Below, piece after piece: positions 47,099-54,418 of a DNA stretch of 64,000 bases (its first letter is position 1; the number at the start of each line of letters is the position of its first letter). The notes below the pieces were generated by a model. That model did no database searches and was not told the DNA's origin. It saw only the letters and a program-made list of their open reading frames with translations. Made by a program: the position numbers and the translations under genes. The stretch is from Oryzomonas sagensis (GTDB taxonomy: Bacteria > Desulfobacterota > Desulfuromonadia > Geobacterales > Pseudopelobacteraceae): the NCBI RefSeq assembly GCF_008802355.1, contig NZ_VZRA01000001.1:1296525-1360524 (forward strand), written 5' to 3'.

Positions 47099-47611
47099 AT
47101 GACGGAAGCATCTATAACCAGCGAGGATACCCCTCGCATCCGCGAGATGGAGATCGACGATTTCCCCGAGGTATTCCATATCGGCGAGGAGGTGTTCACC
47201 GTCGAATACTCCCAGAGCCTCTACCGCACCTGGGACGAATTCGAGATTACCACCCACTTCAACCTGGACAACGACCTCTGCCTGGTGGCCGAACTGGGAG
47301 GCCGCATCGCCGGTTTTGCCCTGGGGACCACGGTCAAGAAGCATAACTCCCCCTGGAAGTACGGATACCTGGTCTGGCTTGGGGTCCGGCGGGACATCCA
47401 GAAGGGGAGCGTGGGGAGCCGCTTGTTCCATGAGATCAGGCGCCGCATGGTGGAGCAGGGGGTGCGGATGATCATCATCGATACCTCGGCGGATAACCTG
47501 GCCGCCATCAATTTTTTCAAGAAACAGGGCTTCGGAGATATCCAGGAACACGTCTACATGTCCCTCAACCTGACGCGCAAGACCAGGAAAAAAACGGTGA
47601 AGAAACCATGA
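47099..47611 (+). CDS. GNAT family N-acetyltransferase (RimI-like)
   Basis: 170 residues. IREMEIDDFPEVFHIGEEVF begins the domain; the acyl-CoA loop region is WLGVRRDIQKGSVGSRLF and the C-terminal DTSADNLAAINFFKKQGF motif is classic. The ATG at 47099 has AGGTG 5 nt upstream; an earlier ATG at 47075 adds eight residues. The stop overlaps the start of the M20 peptidase by 4 nt (ATGA), so the two are translationally coupled. Confidence 0.88.
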   Translation: MTEASITSEDTPRIREMEIDDFPEVFHIGEEVFTVEYSQSLYRTWDEFEITTHFNLDNDLCLVAELGGRIAGFALGTTVKKHNSPWKYGYLVWLGVRRDIQKGSVGSRLFHEIRRRMVEQGVRMIIIDTSADNLAAINFFKKQGFGDIQEHVYMSLNLTRKTRKKTVKKP

Positions 47612-48738
47612 TCGCCCGCCTTGATGAGGTCTGGAGGGCCATTGATCCGGTGCGGCTGCGCAGGACCCTGCTCGATATGCTTGATATCTACTCCCCCTCC
47701 GGCAAGGAAGAGGATATCCAGCTCTATCTGGAGGACATCCTCTCCCGTTCCGGGTTCCGCGTGGAACGCCAGGAGGTGGAGCATGAGCGGTATAACCTGC
47801 GGGTCACCATGGGGAGCGGCGAACCGGAACTCTATCTGGTCGGGCATGTGGATACGGTCCCGGCCTGGGATCTGGAGGAATTCGAGGCGCATGAAGAGGG
47901 AAACCTCATCCGCGGTCTGGGGAGCGCCGATATGAAGGGGGGCTGCGCCGCCATGGTGGAGGCGTGGCTGGCCCTGGCCGACGCCCTGAAACCGGAGGAA
48001 CGGCCGTCCCTGGGCTTGCTGCTGGTGGTGGGGGAGGAAGAGAACGGTGACGGCAGCGCCGTCTTTCTGGAACGATACCGCCCTCCCTGGGTGGTGATCG
48101 GCGAGCCGACCGGACTGGCGGCCTGCTTCGCCCATTACGGCTACCTGGAGGCGGGGTTCGTCACCCGCGGCCTGCGGAGCCATTCGTCGCTGCCCGAACT
48201 GGGGAACAACGCCGTGGAGTCCATGCTGCGCCTGTTGCTCCACCTGGGCAAGGCCCAGCTCTTCGACCGGGAGCGGGGGGAGATCGTCTACTCGATCCGT
48301 GAGCTGAGTTCGTCCCGGGCCGGTTTTGTCGTCCCGGACCGCTGCGAGGCCTGGATCGATCTGCACCTGCCGCCCGATATGGACCCGGCCGTCCTGCAGG
48401 AGTCGATCCGCAGCATCGCCACCGATGCGGGACGCTTCATCCCGAAGCTCAACATGGAGTTGAGCTTCGACTTCTCCTCGCCCGGCTACGACTTGGGCAA
48501 CGACAGCCGGCCGGCCCGGTTGGTGGAGGAAATATATGCCCGCCTGGGGCGCACACCCGACTTGAGCGCCTTCCGCTCCCACTCGGACGGCAACCTGTTC
48601 CATGCGGCCGGTACCTGTCCCATCATCCTGGGGCCCGGCTTCCTGGAAAACGCCCATACGCCCGATGAGCAAGTCCTCTTCCACGAGGTGGCGGAGGCCG
48701 CCCGCATCTATGCCGCCCTGGGCCTGGGGATGGGCTGA
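47608..48738 (+). CDS. M20 family metallopeptidase (ArgE/DapE-like)
   Basis: 376 residues. Metal-site motifs: GHVDTVPAWD, GSADMKGGCAAMVE (bridging Asp), GEEENGDGS (catalytic Glu pair) and a late HSDGNLFH. The dimerisation domain starts near HSSLPELGNNA. Family members remove acyl or peptide groups from amino acids; the coupled GNAT gene suggests an acetylation-deacetylation pair. DapE activity is not needed because DapL is present. Confidence 0.9.
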   Translation: MIARLDEVWRAIDPVRLRRTLLDMLDIYSPSGKEEDIQLYLEDILSRSGFRVERQEVEHERYNLRVTMGSGEPELYLVGHVDTVPAWDLEEFEAHEEGNLIRGLGSADMKGGCAAMVEAWLALADALKPEERPSLGLLLVVGEEENGDGSAVFLERYRPPWVVIGEPTGLAACFAHYGYLEAGFVTRGLRSHSSLPELGNNAVESMLRLLLHLGKAQLFDRERGEIVYSIRELSSSRAGFVVPDRCEAWIDLHLPPDMDPAVLQESIRSIATDAGRFIPKLNMELSFDFSSPGYDLGNDSRPARLVEEIYARLGRTPDLSAFRSHSDGNLFHAAGTCPIILGPGFLENAHTPDEQVLFHEVAEAARIYAALGLGMG

Positions 48739-48778
48739 TCCGAAACCAGCCTGGAGGACGGTGCCGGCAGAAGCATGA

Positions 48779-49126
48779 TCACTGCAGGTATTCTTTGGCC
48801 CAGGCGCACATCCGATCGAGGATGGGGATGATGGTTGTGCCCTTTGGGGTGAGGGAGTACTCCACCTTGGGCGGCACCTGGGGGTAGACCTCCCGGTGCA
48901 CCAGGCCGTCGGTCTCCAACTCCCGCAACTGCTGGGTGAGCATCTTTCTCGTGGTCCCGGAGAATTGCCGCTGCAAATCGGAAAAGCGCATGGTCCGTTG
49001 CGACAGGTGCCAGAGTATGGAAGCCTTCCATTTGCCGCCGACCACGGCCAGTGTGGCATCGATACCGCATTTGTATTCCTTCTCCCGATACACCATCCGC
49101 TCCCCTTTCTCTCCGTTCTCTTGCAT
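48779..49126 (-). CDS. HxlR-type transcriptional regulator
   Basis: 115 residues with the HxlR winged helix: CGIDATLAVVGGKWKASILWHL, MRFSDLQRQFSGTTRKMLTQQL and VEYSLTPKGTTIIPIL. The conserved N-terminal Cys near residue 20, a redox or aldehyde sensor in several HxlR proteins, is present. GGAGGT precedes the first ATG by 4 nt; an ATG ten codons later with GGGGAG is an alternative. Divergent from the FMN reductase gene, with two palindromes between them. Confidence 0.9.
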   Translation of the reverse strand: MQENGEKGERMVYREKEYKCGIDATLAVVGGKWKASILWHLSQRTMRFSDLQRQFSGTTRKMLTQQLRELETDGLVHREVYPQVPPKVEYSLTPKGTTIIPILDRMCAWAKEYLQ

Positions 49127-49158
49127 GGGACCTCCAATGCTTCTTATGTTACAAAAAA

Positions 49159-49171
49159 GGTACTACGTACC
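49159..49171. promoter_or_regulatory. Candidate HxlR operator 1
   Basis: GGTAC-TAC-GTACC, perfect 5-bp arms, 33 nt upstream of the hxlR start. Inference from position and symmetry. Confidence 0.5.
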
Positions 49172-49185
49172 TAAATAGTCCGTTA

Positions 49186-49215
49186 TTGACGAATAGATAC
49201 CTATGGTAGAATATA
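49186..49215 (+). promoter_or_regulatory. Promoter of FMN reductase operon, with candidate operator 2
   Basis: TTGACG, 18 bp, AATATA (TAGAAT at 15 bp is an alternative -10). A second palindrome, TACC-TAT-GGTA at 49198-49208, lies inside the spacer, where a bound repressor would block polymerase. It resembles operator 1. Confidence 0.55.
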
Positions 49216-49280
49216 GCGCACATGTTTGAAAAATTGAAGCGCGAATGTAAAACCCACCGCGAAAACAGGAGGACGGATCG

Positions 49281-49916
49281 ATGAAAGTAGTCGCCATTAA
49301 CGGCAGTCCCAAAAAAGAGGGCAACACCTATCATGCCATCAGGATGGTTGCCGCCGAGCTTGAAAAGGCCGGCATAGAAACCGAGATCGTCCACATTGGC
49401 AACAAGGCGATTCAAGGCTGCATCGCCTGCGGTCAGTGTGCCAAGAACAGGAACGAGCGCTGCGTCCTGCCTGGCGACGAGGTCAATAACGCTCTCCAGA
49501 AGATGAAGCAGGCGGATGGGATCATCTTGGGGACTCCCGTCCATTATGCTGCCATCGGTGGCACCATGAAGTCGTTTCTGGACCGGGCCTTTTATGTCGC
49601 CGGCTCCAACGGCGGGATGCTGCGGCACAAGGTCGGCGCAGCAGTGGTCGCGGTGCGGCGCTCCGGCGGCGTGCCCACATTCGATCAACTGAACAATTTT
49701 CTGCACTATGCCGAGATGCTGGTACCGAGCTCCAATTACTGGAACGTCATCCATGGCACCCAGCCGGGAGAGGTCGCACAGGATGAAGAGGGGGTACAGA
49801 TCATGCGCATGCTGGGGAAAAACATGGCATGGCTGCTGAAACTGGCGGAACACGGCAAGGGGGCGGTTGCGGAGCCTGAGGCGGAACCCAAGACCTTCAT
49901 GAATTTCATCCACTAA
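49281..49916 (+). CDS. NADPH-dependent FMN reductase / iron-sulfur flavoprotein family
   Basis: 211 residues. The flavodoxin-like phosphate loop is MKVVAINGSPKKEGNTYH. A close Cys pair, GCIACGQCAKNRNERC, may hold an Fe-S centre as in ISF proteins. GTPVHYAAIGGTMKSFLDR binds FMN. Perfect AGGAGG upstream of the ATG. First gene of a two-gene unit with a monooxygenase, divergent from hxlR, suggesting quinone or electrophile detoxification. Confidence 0.9.
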   Translation: MKVVAINGSPKKEGNTYHAIRMVAAELEKAGIETEIVHIGNKAIQGCIACGQCAKNRNERCVLPGDEVNNALQKMKQADGIILGTPVHYAAIGGTMKSFLDRAFYVAGSNGGMLRHKVGAAVVAVRRSGGVPTFDQLNNFLHYAEMLVPSSNYWNVIHGTQPGEVAQDEEGVQIMRMLGKNMAWLLKLAEHGKGAVAEPEAEPKTFMNFIH

Positions 49917-49980
49917 ATTGTACGGCATGTAAAGATGCTTCCCATGACTCCATGAAAAACGAAACGAGAAAGGACTCCCT

Positions 49981-50274
49981 ATGTCGAGAGTAACCGTTGT
50001 TGCCAGACTGTTGGCACGAAAAGAGGCGGCCGATGCCGTCAAGGCCGAGCTCCTCAAGCTGCTTGCACCGACCAGAAACGAAGAGGGGTGCGTCGAGTAC
50101 CGGCTGCACCAGGATAATGACGACCCGGCGCTGTTCTTCTTCTACGAGACGTGGGAGAGCGATGCCTGCCTGGGGAAACACAAGGAGACGACCCATTACC
50201 GGAACAGCTTCGGCGCCATAGAGGGCATGATCCGGGAACGGTCCGTGAACAGGTTGACCATGATTGAGGCGTGA
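49981..50274 (+). CDS. Quinol monooxygenase-like ABM domain protein
   Basis: 97 residues with the antibiotic-biosynthesis-monooxygenase fold: VTVVARLLARKEAADAVK, EEGCVEYRLHQDNDDPALFF, YETWES and the His pair in TTHYRNSF. Related to YgiN, which oxidises quinols. AAAGGA lies 6 nt before the ATG. It follows the FMN reductase by 64 nt, a pairing typical of quinone redox response under HxlR control. Confidence 0.88.
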   Translation: MSRVTVVARLLARKEAADAVKAELLKLLAPTRNEEGCVEYRLHQDNDDPALFFFYETWESDACLGKHKETTHYRNSFGAIEGMIRERSVNRLTMIEA

Positions 50275-50332
50275 TGGTGCGTCGGCGGTTCGGGACCTGC
50301 TCCTCTGCCGGCAATTGGGGGCAGAACACAAG

Positions 50333-50368
50333 AATACAAAAGGCGGCCGATCGGTCGCCTTTTGTATT
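50333..50368. terminator. Long bidirectional terminator
   Basis: 18-bp arms starting AATACAAAAGGCGGCCGA with one G-U pair. A-rich on the left and T-rich on the right, so it can work for both strands; it closes the FMN reductase operon. Confidence 0.85.
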
Positions 50369-50667
50369 TATCAACGCTTTGACCTGAAACGGCACGACTG
50401 CATCGCTCTTCGCGAGCAGTATCTGGGGTTCGGGTGTTGGAGGCTGAAGGGGCGCAGGGGGAGTGTGGCCAAGGGGGATTCGTGCCGCGATGGGATAGAT
50501 ATGCTGTGTTCCGCTGGCGTGTAGATTAGGGGAGGGGCGCACATCGCAGCGGTCTATCCGCTGCGTCTAACCGAATCGGCAAAGGTGCTGGTCTGCGTTG
50601 AATTCCTTCAGCAATGGCTCGACCGCTGATGGCTTGCACCGCACCGCATCGATTCTTGCGCCCGGAT
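50369..50667. other. 299-bp gap without a clear gene
   Basis: Between the operon terminator and the 51-residue gene. An 8-bp hairpin CGCAGCGG/CCGCTGCG lies at 50545-50565. Open frames lack SD sequences and family-like content. It probably includes the 3' region of the minus-strand mini-gene. Confidence 0.5.
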
Positions 50668-50823
50668 TTAAGCTGTTTCTTCCTCGACAGGGGCCTCTTC
50701 GCCGTTTTCGTCGGTTGGGGGGCTGTTCTTGGCCGCCAGCTTGCGTTGCAGCTTTTCCTCGTTCTTTTTCTTCCGCTCCAGTTCCTTCTGCTTTTTCTGA
50801 AACTGAAAATTGGGCTTGGCCAT
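50668..50823 (-). CDS. Small charged protein, 51 residues
   Basis: Starts MAKPNFQFQKKQKELERKKK, continues as a Lys/Arg/Glu-rich helix (NEEKLQRKLAAK) and ends in an acidic tail (EEAPVEEETA). GGGAG lies 7 nt before the ATG. Such small basic-acidic proteins recur in Geobacter-type genomes. It lies downstream of the csp terminator on the same strand and may be expressed by read-through. Function unknown; coiled-coil or RNA-binding is possible. Confidence 0.7.
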   Translation of the reverse strand: MAKPNFQFQKKQKELERKKKNEEKLQRKLAAKNSPPTDENGEEAPVEEETA

Positions 50824-50856
50824 TGTGTTGCTCCCTAACTAGTTGGTTTTAAATAA

Positions 50857-50885
50857 AAAAGCCCCGAGTATCCCCCGGGGCTTTT
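50857..50885 (-). terminator. Terminator after the cold shock gene
   Basis: Stem AAAAGCCCC / GGGGCTTTT. On the minus strand it is followed by a T tract (TTTTTTATTT). 20 nt after the csp stop. Confidence 0.88.
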
Positions 50886-50905
50886 GAGGCCAATTACGGC
50901 GTTTT

Positions 50906-51106
50906 TCAGGCTCTGTTTACGTTCGCGGCCTGAAGCCCTTTCGGACCCTTGGTAATTTCAAACGTTACGCTATCTCCTTCAGCAAGGGATTTGAAGCCGT
51001 TGCCCTCGATTGCGGAAAAATGACAAAAAACATCTTCGCCATTTTCCTGCTCAATAAAACCAAACCCCTTGCTGTCATTAAACCATTTTACTGTTCCGTT
51101 TACCAT
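50906..51106 (-). CDS. Cold shock domain protein
   Basis: 66 residues, standard CspA-family size. RNP1 is KGFGFIEQ and RNP2 is [22 protein letters not shown] is the usual start. A nucleic-acid chaperone and antiterminator. The frame is open further upstream but that part is the untranslated leader. AGGAGA lies about 10 nt before the ATG. Promoter and 5' hairpin are described separately. Confidence 0.95.
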   Translation of the reverse strand: MVNGTVKWFNDSKGFGFIEQENGEDVFCHFSAIEGNGFKSLAEGDSVTFEITKGPKGLQAANVNRA

Positions 51107-51140
51107 TTTCTTACGTTCTCCTGATGCTGCTTTTAAATTT

Positions 51141-51161
51141 CGTCTGGAAACATTCCAGACG
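51141..51161 (-). promoter_or_regulatory. Hairpin at the 5' end of the csp transcript
   Basis: Perfect 9-bp stem CGTCTGGAA / TTCCAGACG with a 3-nt loop. The predicted transcription start is near 51162, so the mRNA would begin with this stem-loop. Confidence 0.65.
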
Positions 51162-51168
51162 TAGTGTG

Positions 51169-51198
51169 AGCCTACCAGCTTTGAATGGCGCAAGTCAA
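51169..51198 (-). promoter_or_regulatory. Promoter of cold shock gene
   Basis: TTGACT, 18 bp, TAGGCT on the minus strand, about 62 nt before the start codon. Confidence 0.7.
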
Positions 51199-51509
51199 GC
51201 TAAAAATAAGGACATAGGGTGGGGGGAATAATATAACTATTGGAATGAGTGCCTTGAAAAAATAAATACAATCATGATGTCATGGTGTGAATATTATGTA
51301 TTGATTGCGTTACATCCTTTTATGAGCCAGGATTATACTGAATTTATAGTATTCAATTACCACTAAATATTGCAAATAATCATTGCTAACATACGGTTTG
51401 TGACGTAAAGTATAAAAATATAATTCTATTTGAATGGACGATAGTCGTGATGGGGGCGGGCCGGAAATGGTAATTTCACTCATTTCTCACAAGAAAGCGA
51501 TATGACACT
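51199..51509. other. AT-rich intergenic stretch
   Basis: About 310 bp upstream of both csp and the DUF3553 gene, with far lower GC than its surroundings (runs such as AATAATATAACTATT and GTATAAAAATATAATTC). No gene seen. Several -10-like hexamers occur. It may be a promoter and UP-element region or a remnant of acquired DNA. Confidence 0.6.
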
Positions 51510-51764
51510 ATGGTAATCAAAGTCGGCAACATTGTAAGCCACACAGGCGCACTTGAATGGGGCGCCGGCAAGGTTATGGAAATCACATCCTCCTCGGCGA
51601 TGATCCAGTTCAGCGATGGCAAAAACAGAAAAATCGCCGTATCCCACTTTACCACCCTGCAACCGGCCGCTCCGGGCTCCTTTTTGCCCCCTCCCGAAGT
51701 ACCTGCCGTGATGAAGGCCGCCCGAGCCGCCAAGGTGCCCAAGGCAGCCAAAAAGAAGCTGTAA
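51510..51764 (+). CDS. DUF3553 family protein
   Basis: 84 residues. KVGNIVSHTGALEWGAGKV and IQFSDGKNRKIAVSHF match DUF3553, a small beta-barrel (CarD/SH3-like) domain. The C-terminus is a basic Ala/Lys tail (KAARAAKVPKAAKKKL), suggesting nucleic-acid binding. The SD is weak. A very strong hairpin follows the stop. Confidence 0.8.
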   Translation: MVIKVGNIVSHTGALEWGAGKVMEITSSSAMIQFSDGKNRKIAVSHFTTLQPAAPGSFLPPPEVPAVMKAARAAKVPKAAKKKL

Positions 51765-51782
51765 AACCACCAGGAAAACCTG

Positions 51783-51829
51783 CAACGACGACGGGCACCT
51801 TATCGATGATAAGGTGCCCGTCGTCGTTG
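51783..51829. terminator. 22-bp perfect hairpin after DUF3553 gene
   Basis: 22-bp arms starting CAACGACGACGGGCACCTTA with a GAT loop, 19 nt after the stop. No T tract, but the stem is exceptionally stable; it could terminate, block exonucleases or be processed. Confidence 0.75.
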
Positions 51830-51981
51830 TATCGTGCGAACATACTCCTCCGTACCATGTTTCCGTTTCCGGAAACAAGCCTTGGCACTTCAAAATAACA
51901 GGATATAATCAGATAAACGATGCGATGCAACTCGGGAAGGCTTGCAGTCGGGGTCCCGAGGCGCATCCACAGGAGGGCACC

Positions 51982-53064
51982 ATGTCAGATACAACCATTC
52001 GGGACCGCGGGGCGGGCGCCATCATGGGCGCCTTTATCGGCGATGCACTGGGGCTGGGGCCGCACTGGTATTACGACCTTGCCGAACTGCGCCATGACTA
52101 CGGCGAATGGATCAGCGGCTATACCGACCCCCGGCCCGGCCGCTACCACGACGGGTGCAAGGCGGGCCAACTCTCCCAGGCCGGTTTCATCCTCAGACTG
52201 CTGGTCACATCGTTGGTGGAACGGGGTGGGTACGACGAGGCCGATTTCTGCCGTCGCATGGATAAGGAGCTGCTGCCGCTCCTGGATGGCACCCCCATGA
52301 GCGGGCCGGGGGGCTACACCAGCCAGTCGATCCGCGAATTGTGGCGGCGGCGCGTGGAGCAGAAACTGCCCTGGGGCGAGACCGGCGGGCATGCCGACAC
52401 AACGGAAGCCATCGAACGCACCCTGGCCCTGGGGGTACGGTATGCCCTGGACCCCGCCCGACTGGCCGGCGCCATCACCGGCAATGCCGTCCTGACCCAG
52501 TCGGACGATACGGTGGTGTCCATGACCGTGGCCTATGGTGCGGTGCTGGGGCAGGTGGTGCAGGGGCACGCCCTGGATGCCCGGCTATCGGGCAGGTTGA
52601 TGAAGCTGGTGCATGACGGGGCGCTCCCCTTCCACGCCGTTACCGGCGACAACCTGCAACCTCCCCGGCCCGGCGATCCCGATCCGCCCCGGGCCGGGAG
52701 GTTCGCCTCCCCCGACGCCCTGCTGACCCCGTCGTACATGGCGAGTGCGGCCGCCGACCCTGATATCCGTATCGAACCCGCCTGGAAGGTGTCCATCGTC
52801 TACGGCATGCCCTGTGCGATCTACCACCAATTGCCCGCGGCCTACTATCTGGCTGCCCGTTTTCACGACGATTTCGAATCGGCCCTGCTGCATGCCGTCA
52901 ACGGGGGAGGGCAGAATCAGGCACGGGCCATCCTGACCGGAGCCCTGGTGGGCGCCCAGGTCGGCCTTTCCCGGATACCGCGGCGCTTCCTGGACGGTCT
53001 CGATGACTCCGCCGCCCTCTGCCGGCTGGCCGCCGATCTGGCTGCGGGTGTTGGTAAGCCATAA
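51982..53064 (+). CDS. ADP-ribosylglycohydrolase-fold protein with altered metal site
   Basis: 360 residues. The N-terminal GAIMGAFIGDALGLG and the late AVNGGGQNQARAILTGALVG show the DraG/ARH fold. In active enzymes the late motif reads GGDTDT, whose Asp bind Mg2+; here the four positions are Q-N-Q-A. The early TDDT motif appears as YHDGC, and an SDDT occurs later. Either the metal site is lost or substrates differ, as in J1-crystallin-like members. AGGAGG precedes the ATG. No DraT partner is nearby; the hydrolase-OsmC gene follows by 28 nt. Confidence 0.85.
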   Translation: MSDTTIRDRGAGAIMGAFIGDALGLGPHWYYDLAELRHDYGEWISGYTDPRPGRYHDGCKAGQLSQAGFILRLLVTSLVERGGYDEADFCRRMDKELLPLLDGTPMSGPGGYTSQSIRELWRRRVEQKLPWGETGGHADTTEAIERTLALGVRYALDPARLAGAITGNAVLTQSDDTVVSMTVAYGAVLGQVVQGHALDARLSGRLMKLVHDGALPFHAVTGDNLQPPRPGDPDPPRAGRFASPDALLTPSYMASAAADPDIRIEPAWKVSIVYGMPCAIYHQLPAAYYLAARFHDDFESALLHAVNGGGQNQARAILTGALVGAQVGLSRIPRRFLDGLDDSAALCRLAADLAAGVGKP

Positions 53065-53092
53065 CGCCGCAGGAAAACATGAGGTGATAGTG

Positions 53093-54325
53093 ATGAACAC
53101 CAAGAGGATTGCCTTTCCCAATAGCCGGGGGGAGCTGCTTGCCGCCCGGCTGGAACTCCCCGAGGACGAACGGCCCCTGGCCTACGCCCTGTTTGCCCAC
53201 TGCTTCACCTGCTCCAAGGATCTCACGGCGGCGGTGCACATCTCCCGCGCCCTGAGCAGCCGGCGCATCGCCGTGTTGCGTTTCGACTTCACCGGCCTGG
53301 GGGAGAGCGAGGGGGAGTTCGCCGCCACAACCTTCTCCTCCGAGGTGAGCGACCTGGTGGCGGCGGCCCGTTTCCTGGAACAGGAGTATGAGGCCCCCCG
53401 GCTGCTCATCGGCCATTCCCTGGGGGGGGCGGCCGTGCTGGCGGCGGTGGCGGAGATCCCCTCGACCGTGGCCGTGGTCACCATCGCCGCCCCGTTTCAT
53501 CCCGACCATGTGCGGGGCTTGCTGGGAGAGGCGGCGGAACGGGTCGAGGAGACCGGACAGGGAACCGTCACCCTCGAGGGCCGCACGTTCACCATTCGCA
53601 AGAGCCTGCTGGACGACCTGGCTGCCCATCGGCCGGAGGATACGTTGCGCCGGCTCAATGCGGCGCTGCTGGTGATGCACTCGCCCCGGGACCACGTGGT
53701 GGGGATCGACAACGCCACCGACATCTATCGGACAGCCCCACACCCCAAGAGCTTCGTCTCCCTCGATTCGGCCGACCACCTGCTGTCCGATAGCCGGGAC
53801 TCCCGCTACGCCGGCGGGATCATCGCCGCCTGGGCCGGCCGCTACCTGGGGATATCCGAAACGCCGGGCCCCCACCCTATCCCCCCGGAGGCGATCGACA
53901 ACCGTGTGTCGGCCCGCACCGGGGCGGGGGGATTTCGCACCGAGCTGTTTGCCAACGGTTTTCCCCTGCTGGCCGACGAGCCGGTGGAGGACGGCGGGGG
54001 CAACGAGGGCCCCTCCCCGTACGACTACCTGCTGGTCGCCCTCGGCGCCTGTACCGGGATGACGCTCCAGGTGTATGCCCGCAGCAAGGGATGGCCGCTG
54101 GAAGAGGTTGTGGTGCGGCTCTCGCACCGCAAGGTCCACGCCGAAGATTGCCGTGACTGTGATGAGAAGGAACGCCGGATGGATACGTTCGAGCGGGAGT
54201 TGGAACTGCATGGTGGGCTGGACGAGGCACAGCGGCAACGCTTGCTGGAGATCGCCGGGCGGTGCCCGGTGCACCGCACCTTGACGGCAGGGGTGCGGGT
54301 CGTGACCACCCTGCGGCCGGTCTGA
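53093..54325 (+). CDS. Alpha/beta hydrolase-OsmC fusion protein
   Basis: 410 residues. Residues 1-255 are an alpha/beta hydrolase with nucleophile motif GHSLGGAAV, oxyanion region AHCFTCSKD and catalytic His in DSADHLL. Residues 270-410 are an OsmC/Ohr-like domain with redox Cys in LGACTGMTLQVYA and GRCPVHRTL. OsmC domains reduce organic peroxides, so the fusion may both hydrolyse and reduce lipid-derived esters or peroxides. GAGGTG lies 6 nt before the ATG. Probably cotranscribed with the ADP-ribosylglycohydrolase-like gene. Confidence 0.92.
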   Translation: MNTKRIAFPNSRGELLAARLELPEDERPLAYALFAHCFTCSKDLTAAVHISRALSSRRIAVLRFDFTGLGESEGEFAATTFSSEVSDLVAAARFLEQEYEAPRLLIGHSLGGAAVLAAVAEIPSTVAVVTIAAPFHPDHVRGLLGEAAERVEETGQGTVTLEGRTFTIRKSLLDDLAAHRPEDTLRRLNAALLVMHSPRDHVVGIDNATDIYRTAPHPKSFVSLDSADHLLSDSRDSRYAGGIIAAWAGRYLGISETPGPHPIPPEAIDNRVSARTGAGGFRTELFANGFPLLADEPVEDGGGNEGPSPYDYLLVALGACTGMTLQVYARSKGWPLEEVVVRLSHRKVHAEDCRDCDEKERRMDTFERELELHGGLDEAQRQRLLEIAGRCPVHRTLTAGVRVVTTLRPV

Positions 54326-54367
54326 GGCGCCGCCGGCTTACGCTCGGAACCGGTGGCCGATACCAAA

Positions 54368-54401
54368 GGGCCGGACTGCCGTTTTACTTGCAGTCCGGCC
54401 C
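54368..54401. terminator. Terminator between convergent genes
   Basis: 12-bp perfect stem GGGCCGGACTGC with a 10-nt loop, between the hydrolase-OsmC gene and the riboswitch-controlled gene. Usable from both sides. Confidence 0.75.
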
Positions 54402-54418
54402 CATGCGGTTGCGGTCCG

